A program made the translations under genes and the position numbers. Below the pieces are notes generated by a model that worked only from the letters and a program-made list of their open reading frames with translations, was not told where the DNA came from and made no database searches. A stretch of DNA of 64,000 nucleotides from Ictalurus punctatus (Eukaryota > Chordata > Actinopteri > Siluriformes > Ictaluridae): positions 6,033,255 through 6,097,254 of the forward strand of contig NC_030443.2 of assembly GCF_001660625.3 (NCBI RefSeq), written 5' to 3'. How positions within the stretch are numbered: the stretch's first letter is position 1; every line of letters starts with the position of its first letter. Positions 46,591-57,105 of the stretch are shown in pieces.

Positions 46591-47480
46591 GAACCCCCCC
46601 CTCCAAAGGCGCCACTCCCGGAGCGCCAAACCCCCCCCGGGCCCCTCCTGGGCCCCTCTGTAACCTGTCTGTTGCCGTGTTGGGAACCAAGGCGGCCTCC
46701 GCCGGGCAGCAGACAGGCGGAGCACCACCCCCAGCGGGACTGGAAGGCTGGGCGGCGTCCCCAGTGGCACTGGAAGACTGGGCGGCGTCCCTAGCAGCAC
46801 TGGAATTCTGGACAACGCCCCCAGCAGCACTGGACAGCAGGAGAGCCTCCTCAGCCGGGCTGGAGCTCAGGACAGTCTCCTCGGCTGGGCAGAACAGCAG
46901 GACAGCCTCCTCACCTGGGCTGGAGAGCGGGACAGCTTCCTCAGCTGGGCAGGGCAGTAGGACGGCCTCCTCAGCTGGGCTGGACAGCGGGGCAGCTTCC
47001 TCGGCTGGGCAGGGCAGCGGGACGACCTCCTCGGCATGCAGGCGCTCCACAGCTGAGAACTCCCTGTAGGCCTCAAGCTGTAGCTCTGAGGTCACCATGT
47101 TGACCTCAGGCGGGAGCTCCACAGCTGAGACCTCCCTGTAGGCCTCAGGCTGGAGCTCTGCTGTCGCCGTTGCCCCCCCAAAAAAGTTGTGAGCCAGCCT
47201 TCAGTTCCGGACTGGGCAGCGTGACTGGATCTTCAGCAGGGCAGCAAGGTGGAACATTGTTCCGCTCTACGGGACGGGGGCGAAGCGCTTCCTCCACATT
47301 GCGGAGTAGCTGATCTACTTCGTCCCCCCACTGCTTCCACTGCAACTCCTCCTGCTGCCTCCTTAGCGCAGCTTCGTACTCCGCCTGCTGCCTCCTTAAC
47401 GCAGCTTGGTGCTCCTGCTGTTTCCACTGCCAGGCGTAGTACTCTTCCGGTGTCGGGAAGTCCCAGAAGTAAAGAAATTG
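46553..47480 (-). pseudogene. Repeat-rich ORF of the short LTR element, frameshifted
   Basis: Read on the minus strand, the frame from about 47480 gives FWDFPTPEEYYAWQWKQQEH, then AALRRQQAEYEAALRRQQEE (a duplicated coiled-coil-like unit) and WGDEVDQLLRNVEEALRPRP. A frame change at the TTTTTTGGGGGGG run (about 47179-47191) ends this frame at 47145; in the shifted frame the protein continues ELQPEAYREVSAVELPPEVN, then about ten 10-residue units of the type PAEEAVPLSS. There is no ATG at the start. The same DNA is also open on the + strand (46494-47069), but LTR orientation and sense of the coiled-coil part favour the minus strand. I do not recognise a known family; a gag-like origin is a guess. 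Confidence 0.55.
46735..47035 (-). repeat. 30-bp coding minisatellite
   Basis: About ten imperfect 30-base units (on +, variations of TGGGCAGGGCAGCGGGACGG plus CCTCCTCGGC). Units alternate between two subtypes, which gives the protein a PCPAEEAV/SSPAEEAV alternation. Confidence 0.85.
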
Positions 47481-47491
47481 TAGCCGTATTC

Positions 47492-47886
47492 TGTTACTGG
47501 AAGTGGGAGCAGGTGTAGATCACAGTCTTTATTTAGAAACTTAAAGCAATAAACAGGGAAACGCGGTCTCGACGGGCTTTACTTGAACACTGGATACGAA
47601 GCAAGGAACTCAAACAGGACATGAAAACAAGACCGCTGTAGCATACGCAACGTATTCACTATTCACATACTCATACAACATACGTAATGTAATACTGTGC
47701 GAAGTGGGGTTTAAATAACCAACATAATTAGACTAAACATAGACACCTGGCTCAAATCAAGATACACCCTCGCACATCAGCCAATGTCTAAACCGGAAGA
47801 GAATGAACCTAAACATTACACACAGTTCAGTCATGTGCACAGTCACAAGCCACGCCGCAGTGCCATCTGCCGGCAGTGGCGTAACA
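47492..47886 (-). repeat. LTR of the short retrotransposon (5' on its strand)
   Basis: 395 bp with perfect 6-base inverted ends TGTTAC...GTAACA, TATA-like and AATAAA signals in the expected order on the minus strand. It is the better preserved of the two. Confidence 0.78.
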
Positions 47887-48065
47887 GGTGGAGTGTTTTT
47901 GTGGGAAATCAACAATGAGGTAGCATGATGTTACATCTCCAAAGTTAATTATTTTCATATAAGAGCACCTTGCAAAGTATTTCAATTCCTCTTATACCAC
48001 AGCAGAGGATCTGTTTATAGTTTAAACCGATCTAGCTCAGAAAAATTAAAAGAATTGTTCAATAC

Positions 48066-48462
48066 CTTCTGAGTTTTTTGTGGTTGTTGCGACCAAAAAT
48101 GCTTGATTTTGCTATGGCTTTTTTTCCCCAAAAAAATTTGCGAAGCAACTTGCAGAATTTTTTCTGCCTTTTTTTTTTTGGAAAACTACTTGAATTGGCG
48201 AAATTGCAATTGCAGGAAATTGTTTTGCATGGTTTTTCACAGTGATGCTTCTTGGTAAATGAGACCTTTTAGTGCATGTTTGATGCACGTAAATCGAAGA
48301 GGGCTTTGGCAGAATGCGCTTTGCGAGGACGTCACATGACTCGTCTTGGCCCAAATCTGTGGTAATTTTGAAAAATTGCAAGCTCCTCTGAATATTGCGG
48401 TGTTTCCATGATTTTGCATTCATCTCTGTGATGGCAAAAATGCTAAATCCTGGAGGGGCTGA
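48066..48462 (-). mobile_element. CAGTCCCTCC-end repeat family, copy 4
   Basis: The right edge AAATCCTGGAGGGGCTG is the inverted family start. Inside are GGTAAATGAGACCTTTTAGT, AATCGAAGAGGGCTTTGGCA, GTCACATGACTCGTCTTGGC and ATTTTGCATTCATCTCTGTG. The left edge GACCAAAAATGCTTGATTTT matches copy 2. The minus frame 48465-48112 carries the shared short ORF described at 42002. Confidence 0.87.
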
Positions 48463-48523
48463 CAAGGTGTTATGCTTTCAATTAATACAATTTTTAAAAA
48501 AAAACTAATTTGTGAATCATATG

Positions 48524-48691
48524 TTTGGCTTGATTGTGCCCTGCGATGGATTGGCACCCTGTCCAGGGTGTACCCCGCCTTATGCCCGATGATTCCTGGG
48601 ATAGGCTCCAGGTTCCCCGTGACCCTGAAAAGGATAAGTGGTATAGAAGATGGATGGATGGATGGATGGATGGGTGGATATTTGGCTTGAT
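48524..48691 (+). mobile_element. 5'-truncated V-SINE with perfect duplication
   Basis: Element 48535-48680 is the 3' part only: TGCCCTGCGATGGATTGGCA, CCTGTCCAGGGTGTACCCCG, GATAAGTGGTATAGAAGATG and (GATG)n. It is flanked by TTTGGCTTGAT at 48524-48534 and 48681-48691, an exact 11-bp duplication. So it inserted in truncated form. Confidence 0.92.
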
Positions 48692-49478
48692 AAATGGACA
48701 AAAATTTAATCCGTGTTGGTAGTGAGTGTAAACATTTGGACCACACTATATGTAGTGAAATTGTGCAGTCCTCCATTTCCAGACAGAAAACACGGTGTAT
48801 AAACATAGGGAGAGAAGGAGACTCATCATGCTGACACTTCCATGGATGCCAGACATTTCATGTGATTCATAATGGGTAAGTGTGCTCAATCAAGTGCAAG
48901 TGCATTTAAACATGTACCCCGATGTCTTTCCAGCATTTTTCACTGAGAGAGATTATGCCACAACCAATGTTTTTAAAGAACTACCTTCTTATTTTCCTTT
49001 TTTTAAAAAATAAATAAAATAAACCACAATCACTCTGCATTCTTTCTATCTCTTACCCTCTGCCCATGGCCTTTAGATAAAACCAAACACTATGGGTAAC
49101 GCTAATCACTCTCAGCTGTGTGGCCTGTGTTCTTCTACTCATTTGTGGGGGAAAAAATAGAAGAAATCAGGCAGAGGAATAAAAGAATGAGGCTTGCTCT
49201 GATTACAGCTCTGTGTAAACTCAGCGCTCCGCTTGCCACATCTGCTTCCATTTAAGGCTTAAAGACGCATACCTACACATTAGTGTTTTTTTTTTTTCTT
49301 CATTGCTCTCCAGGAAAGGGAAAAGAAAATAATGTTACTCGTTATTACCAAGCTGGACGATGAGAAGGTGGTTTTGTTGTTTAAAATGCTAGTATTTGAC
49401 TCTTTAACACATGGTGCATTCACAGGAGGAGTGTGCCGTGTAAACATGGAAGTATGGACAGAGAGAGTCCATATATGG

Positions 49479-49517
<39 letters not shown>

Positions 49518-49850
49518 CACTAAGGTATGTGTCGATATTATATTTTCTGATCACACTGACTAAATGCCTTTTATAATTTATGTAATTTAAATTAAATTAT
49601 ATACTACTACTTCTGGCCAACAGGAGCAGGTATATAAATGTATTAGCTATCTAAAACGGTATAAATGTGCTAGCAAAGGCCCCTGTCTTTCAAAACTAAA
49701 AAGACATCAATAGAAGGTTTCATTTTTGGCAGCCACATCATATTATTTGTCTTAAGGTGGATTATCCTTCATAAGATAAATACACAGAATGTTATGAAGA
49801 AGCAAGGCTGGGGCTGATTTCTTTCTAGCCAAGACTGTAGATCCATGAAG
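48692..49850. other. Unassigned intronic DNA with (TG)n
   Basis: A (TG)n tract lies at 49482-49513. No gene or further element seen. Confidence 0.4.
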
Positions 49851-51196
49851 TGACTATGTTTACATGCACATCAATATTCCGATATTAATCAGAATTTGGA
49901 AATATTCTGATTAGTATTGAGTTTAGGACTGCAACTAATGATTATTTTGATCTTTTGATTATTTCTTCGATTAATCGATCAGTTGGATGTTTATTTTCTG
50001 TATTTTTTTCCGAAAAACATGTTATTTCACATTCTGCCCGACGTTGTCCTTCAAACATTGTGCATGCCACCGTGCATGCATTAAATGTATCTATGTGGGC
50101 TGTGCTATACATTGTGCAAAGGATTGAAAAAATATATATTAATATTAATTTTATAAAACAAAAAAAACAACTGCTTGTCCACAAGCTTTAAAGCAGAAGT
50201 TAAATCATTACATTAAAAATGATTAAAAAAGAAAAGAAAAAGAAAAACACAAACTAAGTGTTAACTGGTAAGAGGTTGAATGTTCTGCAGTAACACACAC
50301 ATTCACTCATTTGAACACAGTAACATGTTCCTTTATTCTGTAAATGTACGACACTTCTTACATTTATATACAATTACCTGTTCTAACCCCATTACAGTTA
50401 CATAAAAAACACAATTATTTTTATTTCTAAATATCTCTAAATATAGCTTCAAACAACATATTTCAATCAGAGTCATTGCGCTTCCTTTCAATTGCGTGCT
50501 GTTTGATTGACGCGTGGACTCGTGCTTATTCAGTGAAGTTTAAGAGAGACTCGCTTGCTGTCAGGACGAGCCTTTAGGTAAAATGGAAATACTGGTGTGA
50601 ATTTCTAACATTTACAGATAAGGATATGAAGGTAAAAATGTCATTTCTGCACTGAAGAAAACATGTCTGGAACACATTAAACATCACACGCATCTGTCAC
50701 AGGGTCTGACATGACAAGCCATGTTTATACATTTACGAGTTTGTTTATAGCGCTTAATATAAAACATTCTCATGTTTTGGACGATCTGGATCATGGACCT
50801 TTCCTGCAGCAGCTCACTCTGAGACCTCTGCTGTTTTTCAGATGGGTTTTATTAAAAGTAATGCGTTTTTCACCTTCGTGGAGTGACGTCACTGACGCGG
50901 GGAGTTATTCACAGTGACATCACATACCCATAATGAAATTCGTTGTCGATTATTTTAATTACCGATTATTATCGATTTTATCGACTAATTGTGTTATGTA
51001 AACGCTGCAATCTGTTGCCCGATTCATATTAAGACAATATTCTGATTCCGGCCGCCTGTTTTATTCAGAAATGTGTTGCATGTAAACACCTTTTTCAGAA
51101 AATCCACTTAAAGGAGATGTGCATGCTCAGTCTGCAAGGATTTGTGGGTGCAATATAGACCTTCAATGGAATTTGATGTGTATGTAAACATAGTCA
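49851..51196. mobile_element. TIR element with a second element nested inside
   Basis: The outer ends TGACTATGTTTACATGCACA (49851) and TGTGTATGTAAACATAGTCA (ending 51196) are inverted copies with one mismatch over 23 bases; both continue into related ATATTC-GAT/AATATTCTGAT sequence. Inside, from about 49927, a second pair begins with GGACTGCAACTAATGATTAT and ATTTCTTCGATTAATCGATC and is mirrored near 50945-50990 by TGTCGATTATTTTAATTACC and TTATCGACTAATT. No transposase is recognisable in either. Class of both is uncertain. Confidence 0.75.
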
Positions 51197-52006
51197 GTGA
51201 CAGTTCTTATCAGGTGATTCCACAGACTATAGCGCCACCCCCCCCACCCCAACAGATTTGACAGCTTCTGTATTTGGGTTCATATGGTTCACATTGTACA
51301 TTTATAACATGTCATCAGCGGTGACAGACAATGCACATGTTAAATAGAGTTAAATGTATTCTATTGTCTCATTCCCATACACAGTGAAGAGGGTAGGTAG
51401 ATTAAGCACATCATCTATGAAGCTGGTTACGATTAGATGAATAAGAATAAGAATAATAATCTAAACCTCCATTGATCAGTTTCAAATCATGTAATTTGCA
51501 ATGTTATGGCACTCTTATATATAAATAATGCTGTCAAGTTGAAATAGCTTGTGAAATTCAGTCACACACAAATTTAATGAATATTTTGTGAAGCCTAGTT
51601 AAGCAAGACAATATACCGTAAATCCATAAATTAAGACAAATAAGTTAAATCGTTCAATTAAAAATGCATATAGGTTGGTTCTGTTTGCCACGGCATCTTA
51701 ATTTTAATGCTACTGATCAAGGTGCAATGCGCCGCATACTCCCTAGTTTGCTGCGTGACTTCCTATGACACTCAATATCTTCCTGATTTTGCAACATGCC
51801 ATAGGGGAGCACCTACGAATTTGTGTACGAGAAATTTACGGCCATCAAGGCACTTTGCTTTGAATATGAAGAAAGGAAAAAAACAGTTTCTCTGTGATGT
51901 TCTTGTTGTCCATGATTACCTGGGTACAGTAGTTATAATAGTTTTTCCCTGTCGTGCCAGACCATTTTCTATTCACCTCACTTAATTCACATCTAATTCA
52001 TCTTTA

Positions 52007-52013
<7 letters not shown>
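51197..52013. other. Unassigned intronic DNA
   Basis: Contains an AACCCC/CACCCC-rich patch at 51235-51255. The 92-codon + frame at 51707-51985 has no recognised domain. Confidence 0.4.

Positions 52014-52080
<67 letters not shown>
52014..52080. repeat. (AT)n microsatellite
   Basis: About 33 AT units. Confidence 0.96.
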
Positions 52081-52082
<2 letters not shown>

Positions 52083-52552
52083 CCAGTCCAGATTTCGGTC
52101 TTTTAAGTTGTTGTCATGCTGTTATGTAATAGATATTTTATCAGCATAGACATCATCCAAAACACTTTCACTTCTACCTATTAGAAAGAGATTTTTTTTT
52201 TTTTTTTGCCATTTACTTCTCATTTTAGTGCTCAGAGCTTTGTAGGCTTCACCAACTGAAAATCAGCTGTGTCACACATTCCCCAGGTAATTTATAGGTG
52301 ATTTGCATTCATCAACCTGCACATGAGTACGAAAAATAAAAATAGCAGCATTTCTGGAACTTTTGTAAATTCAGTGGAACTTTTTTGTTCGTTTTGGCTT
52401 ATGCAAACATTTAAGCACAACTTTACAAAAAGTTTGATAAATGAGGCTCAGTGTCCAGTGAAATTACAAATTAAACAAATTTTTCTTTTGAGTTTCTTTT
52501 TAAGGCTTGTACCGCAGCTTCATTCAGCTGTTGTGTGTTTTAGGGGGTTTCT

Positions 52553-53745
52553 CCATTCATTCTCCTCTTCAGGAGGTGAAATGCTGCTCAACTGGGTTAA
52601 GGTCTGGTGACTGACTTGGCCAGTCTAAAACCTTCCACTTCTCCCCCCTGATAAAGTCCTTTGTTGTGTTGGTGGTGGTTTGTGGGCCATTGTCTTGCTG
52701 CATGATGAAGTTCCACTGAAGTAGATTGGATGCATTTCTCTGTAAATTGGAAGACAAATTGTTTCTCCAGACTTCTGAATGCATTCTACTGCTACCGTCA
52801 TGAGTTACATCATCAATAAAGATTAGTGAGCCCGTTCCAGAAGCAGCCATGCAAGACCAAGCCATGACACCATCTCCACCATGCTCGACCGATGAGCTTG
52901 TATGTTTTGGATCATGAGCAGATCCTTTCTTTCTCCACACTTTATAGGCCTTTCTATCAATTTGGTAGAGGTTAATCTTGGCTCCAGAACTTTTGTGGCT
53001 CATCTCTGTATTTCTTTGTGAATTCCAATCTGGCTTTCATATTCTTACTGCTCATGAGTGGTTTGCATCTTGTGGTATGGCCTCTATTTTTCTGCACTTT
53101 ATGTCTTCTCCGAATAGTGGATTGTGATACCTTCACCCCTGCCCTGTGAAGGTTGTTGGTAATGACACTTTTAGGTTTTTCTTCACAGCTCTCACAATGT
53201 GCTGTTGTTTTCCTTGGCTAATCTAAACCATGTATGGGTGTTAGTACATGAGTGGTTTCTTTTTTTTTTCAGGACATTCCAAATTGTTGTACTGGCTATG
53301 CTCAATGCTTGTGCAATGCCTGTGATAGATTTTGTCACTTTTCTGAGCTACAAAATGGCTTTTCTCCCCTAGACATCTTTCTGGTCTTCATGCTGGTTTA
53401 TCCTTTTTTTAACAAGAAATGCAGTCTTCACAGACAAAACTTAGGGCTCAAACAAAGAGTAGACATTCAGCTATTAATTCTTTAAACAATCATTCTAACA
53501 GGGCACACCTGGGCAGCAAGAAATCAGTCACATCTTCCAATATTTTTAATGACTTGGAAAAAATGGGTGGGTTCAAACAAAAGGTGCCATGTTCTAAGTT
53601 GTTTAACACACCTAGATGTAAATATGAAGAAATGGATGCTGAACTTCTGATCTGTCGTCTCATATTCATCTTTTGATCTCAAACCCAAAAGTCTTCAATG
53701 TATACCAAAATCAATAGAATTGACCTTAGAACAATAGAACAACTC
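52553..53745 (-). mobile_element. Tc1/mariner family E, degenerate
   Basis: The transposase lies on the minus strand; the right-hand non-coding part (53480-53745) contains GCTGAACTTCTGATCTGTCG, CATCTTTTGATCTCAAACCC and CAATAGAATTGACCTTAGAA, the 5' untranslated type sequence of one Tc1 family known from fish. Neither outer TIR is intact. Confidence 0.8.
52569..53395 (-). pseudogene. Tc1-like transposase, family E, inactivated
   Basis: The start MKTRKMSRGEKPFCSSEK at about 53395 ends at a stop; the DNA-binding part is then spread over frames. The catalytic frame (53003-52569) is well kept: NLYQIDRKAYKVWRKKGSAH, DPKHTSSSVEHGGDGVMAWS, GTGSLIFIDDVTHDGSSRMH, QQDNGPQTTTNT with the second Asp, and WPSQSPDLNPVEQHF with the Glu. 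The first catalytic block (usually SDESKINLY) is SGAKINLY here, so the first Asp is lost. Relationship to family A is clear from FIDDVT and SSRMxSE. Confidence 0.87.
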
Positions 53746-54119
53746 AGTGTACATATGGGAAGAGCATGTAGTTCATTATGCTCTAGGGAATATCTGTCCA
53801 TAGTTGTCAAGGCGTTGCATTGAATAACACATTTTTGGAGTAAAATCTACACCGTTGCTTTTCCTAGACATTTTCGACAAGATCTCACTCTTAATTGGTA
53901 GAACAGATAACACAAGCCAAAAGCCTCAAATTCCTCAGCACTAGTCCAAGCGCAATGGTCAACAAAACTAATTAGTAAAAATCCAAAATCATGACAATAT
54001 TATAAATTATTATTAACTACTATTACCAACAACATTGTAATAATCATATAGTAACATTATACCATATCATCGATTACTTAAGTACTACATTAGTTACTTC
54101 GTTGCTACAGTTGCACACA
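53746..54119. other. Unassigned intronic DNA
   Basis: AT-rich DNA with no defined feature. Confidence 0.4.
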
Positions 54120-54275
54120 TAGAATATTTACTCTACTCAATTTTGTTACTCTACTTTTTTTTATTATATTCTTTATTTCTTATTTCTTATATAGCATCTA
54201 CTGTAGTAAGGAAGTTGCAAAGCCACTTTTATTGTACTTGCAATGACAATAAAGATATTCTATTCTATTTTTGAA
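54120..54275 (+). mobile_element. Possible LINE/SINE 3' tail
   Basis: TATTGTACTTGCAATGACAA followed by TAAAGATATTCTATTCTA is a 3' end with short ATTCT repeats typical of fish non-LTR elements. No coding part remains. Confidence 0.45.
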
Positions 54276-54594
54276 TGAAGCCGTTTTAAAATCGTATAGT
54301 TTTCCTTAGGCCTCAGGTATAAAGCTGGATTCGAATGGATTTATTCGGAAATCGTTCATATCAGCATTTACACAAGAAATTTGATATTCATCAAATATGA
54401 CATCATAAACGAATCAAAAACACTTCAAATAACACAACAAAATTTGTCCGTTTTATTTGCCTTCTCAGCAACTGGGCAAAACTCTTGGTGTGGATTTTTG
54501 TAGATAATCGATAATTCAAGCAATAAATTAATCAGCAAAACCGATCAGTTGGCCCACCTCTAATTTTGTCTATTCACTTCACAGAAAAAAAAAA

Positions 54595-54710
54595 ATCATT
54601 CATTCATTCATCTTCAGTAATCACAGTTTCCTGGTCAGGGTCATGGTGGATTTCACAGGAAAACTACAGCCCTGGCAACCCTGCCTCCCTGATGTGTTAG
54701 GGCCTAGATT
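54595..54710 (-). repeat. V-SINE tail fragment (inverted)
   Basis: CATTCATTCATTCATCTTCAG, then TCCTGGTCAGGGTCATGGTG, inverse of the 61945-family tail. Confidence 0.6.
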
Positions 54711-55387
54711 GGAAAAAAAGAAAGTAACAAACAGCCATGCATATTTTTTAAATGTTTTTTTGTGTGTGTTTTATAAGGAAGAACGTAGAACAGAATTTAC
54801 ATTTGCATATATGCAGTCGCCACATTGCATTTTTTTAAACTTGTGCTTTAAACATGAGGACTGCTACAAAATCACTAATTTATCAATCATAGTATAGCAG
54901 TGAAGGCTTCATCGAGGACCAAGGACTCATGAACGAAACAGTATTCATGTTCTACTTCATGCTAGAGATTAAAACTGATTTTAGAGTGAAAAGTGCATTA
55001 AAACATTAAAGCCTAAAATGTAAAACCTGATTATACAATAAGCATAAGTGACCACTAGAGGGCAGTAGTATGCTCTTTTATGGCAATTTTTATAATTGCT
55101 TGCAAGTAATTTGAGTACCCTCCACTACTTTGGAACTCTTCAACAGTTAGCTGAGCAACAGTTGAACAGTTACAATGGAACAAACTGTAAAGACATTATA
55201 AAAATACATAACTGAGAGCTGATTTCATACTCACATGGTCTGTATATAGGGTTAAGCCTGACAGGTAAACAATGCAGATCAGTTGTTAATGTGTAGAATT
55301 TCAAGGCCACACACTGATCTGCAGTTCATTCAAAAATGGAATATTTTACTCCCACCTTATTCACCATTGCTTAAGGCCACAGACGTG
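54711..55387. other. Unassigned intronic DNA
   Basis: No feature supported. Confidence 0.4.
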
Positions 55388-55545
55388 ATGCACAGCGATA
55401 GCTCAGTGGTTACTGATCAGAAGGTTGTGGGCCCTTGAGCAAGACCCTTAACCTTCAACTTCTCAGTTGTATAAATGAGGTTAATGTAAGTTGTTCTGTT
55501 TAAGGCCATCTGCCAAATGCTCTAACTGTAATGATCATTGTGATC
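55388..55545 (+). mobile_element. tRNA-derived SINE (second family), near complete
   Basis: Head GCGATAGCTCAGTGGTTACT with GATCAGAAGGTTGTGGG, middle CCTTGAGCAAGACCCTTAAC, then CTCAGTTGTATAAATGAG and tail GCCATCTGCCAAATGCTCTA. The tRNA box B part after GTGGG is deleted (usual GTTCAAGCCC is absent). The tail resembles the LINE tail at 35175 (GGATAAGGGCATCTGCCAAA), which suggests L2-type machinery for mobilisation; that is inference. Confidence 0.75.
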
Positions 55546-55672
55546 CAATGTCTCCACTGGAAGCTATTTTACTGTGCTGCATTAAACACTTAAACACATT
55601 GATATTGCATTTCCAAATACAGATAAAAGACATGAGTACATGGCTAATATGGAAAGCCAAACGGGTCTATAT

Positions 55673-56220
55673 GCGCGTGCATTGTTACCCTGTTTAAAGT
55701 TTAAAAACGCCTTTTTCTAAACGCCACAAGACGTTAAGTTAGCATGACATGCTGACTGGCATTAAGTTAACGCCACAAGTTAATTTGCTCATTACAAAGC
55801 TCCTCCTCTACTGTGTTTGAGGAATCTACAGCAAGTCAGATTATTCAATCGGCAAAACACCAATGATGGCGAGAGCGAACTTTGCTTTACAACACAAGCA
55901 GACAATAAATGACTGCTCCTGACCTGATGTCCTTGACTCATTATTAAATAAAGAATAATATTTACGGACAGCAGAGACAAAATCCTTACCTGTTTTGCTG
56001 ATTGAATGATCCAACTTGCCATAGATTCCTCAAACACAGTAGAGGAGGAGATTTGTAATGAGCAAATTAATGTGCCTATTAAGCTCCATGTCATGCTAAC
56101 TTAATGCTAGTCGGCGTGTCACGCTAGCTTAAAGCTTGGAGGCCTGTGGTGTTTATTTAACGCAAAGTGGTGATTAGAATATGTCGTTTTTAAACTTAAA
56201 ATGGTGTAACGCTGCACGAT
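55673..56220. mobile_element. Long-arm foldback element
   Basis: Arms of about 190-230 bases in inverted orientation around a spacer of about 130 bases. The inner block 55780-55859 pairs with 55991-56070 at 73 of 80 positions without gaps. Outer parts also pair: GTTTAAAGTTTAAAAACG (55691) with CGTTTTTAAACTTAAAAT (56185), and CGTGCA near 55676 with TGCACG near 56214. Weaker similarity may extend to 55648 and 56243. No TA, TTAA or 8-bp duplication is clear. The 101-codon minus frame inside (56094-55792) lacks a known domain. Confidence 0.85.
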
Positions 56221-56243
56221 TAATGGCCTATTTGGCGTTTCCA

Positions 56244-56624
56244 AAATGTGTGCATTTTTTCAGGGTAAATAACTTGAAGGTTTTCTCTGACCCAGCTCAC
56301 TATAAATACTCTATAGCTTTATTTTTCATTAATCTATGAATCCTTTTAACATCTCATGCTTGAATCATTCTTTTCCATCAATCATCCATTATAGTTCATG
56401 AAAAATGTACATTGTACATGTCCCACAACATTCACTTAGCCCTGTCACCTAAACACATTCAATCCTATGAAATATCTGGTATATTCCACAAGTCACATGT
56501 TCAATAGGACATTGTTTTCTGTTTTTTTCTCTCCAATGATTATTGTGATATTGACTGATTAGGTCACGTTGGAATCACTAGGCCAAATTATAGACTGAAA
56601 AAAGAAGTTTACTGTAAGCCTGCA
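56244..56624. other. Unassigned intronic DNA
   Basis: No feature supported. Confidence 0.4.
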
Positions 56625-57105
56625 GCTACTACTGTTGTAATTTAGCCCATCTGCCTCAAGGTTCAATGTGGTTTGCGTTCTGAGATGCTTTTATTCTCAC
56701 CACAGTGGTAAAGAGTGGTTATTTGAGTTACTGTAGCCTTCCTGTCAGCTAGATCCAGACTTGTCATTCTCCTCTGACCTCTCTCATCAACAAGTCATTT
56801 CTACCTGCAGAATTGTCACTCACTGGATGTTTTTTTGTACCATTCGTGCAAACCATAGAGATTGTTGTGCATGAACATCCCAAGAGATGAGCAGTTCTGA
56901 GATCCTCAAATTGGCCTGTCTGGCACCAACAACCATGCCAGGGTTAAAGTCACTGAAATCACATTTTCCCTCCATTCTTATGTTTGATGTAAATATTAAC
57001 TCATGTTCTTCGCCTGTATCCACATGATTTTTACATTGGGATTCTGCCACATGATTGGCTGACTGGTTTTATTTTCAACATGCCCCCTGGGAAGCTCCCC
57101 TTCCT
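56625..57105 (-). mobile_element. Tc1/mariner family D, N-terminal half
   Basis: On the minus strand the transposase begins MEGKCDFSDFNPGMVVGARQ (Met at 56975), continues through a first HTH, and, after a frame break near 56820, through the sequence complementary to TCTCATCAACAAGTCATTTC and GTCAGCTAGATCCAGACTTG (RLVDERGQR and VRAD-type blocks). The 5' flank AATGTGGCAGAATCCC includes the usual untranslated part. The catalytic half is missing. Confidence 0.8.

Larger units (their letters stand above)
46165..47886 (-). mobile_element. Short LTR retrotransposon with repeat-rich ORF
   Basis: Two related direct repeats flank a 0.9-kb core. The element is read on the minus strand. The right LTR (47492-47886) is bounded by the inverted hexamers TGTTAC and GTAACA. 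The left LTR (46165-46590) is similar but has lost these ends. Both share CATCTGCYGGCA, TTTAGGTTCATTC, the TATA-like GGTTATTTAAACCCC, and an AATAAAGAC polyadenylation-type signal. On the minus strand a purine run TTTGGAGGGGGGG lies just before the left LTR, as a polypurine tract would. No pol domain is present and a primer binding site is not evident, so this is a non-autonomous element. Confidence 0.75.

Noticed and set aside
46494..47069. 191-codon + strand frame, the longest in the window
   Set aside because: It is a reflection of the GC-rich 30-bp minisatellite. LTR orientation and the coiled-coil part support the minus strand instead.
51707..51985. 92-codon + frame
   Set aside because: Cys-rich start but no conserved spacing or domain; taken as chance.
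55388..55420. tRNA gene
   Set aside because: GATAGCTCAGTGGTT looks like a tRNA box A, but no acceptor or anticodon stem closes and the same head occurs in other SINE copies.
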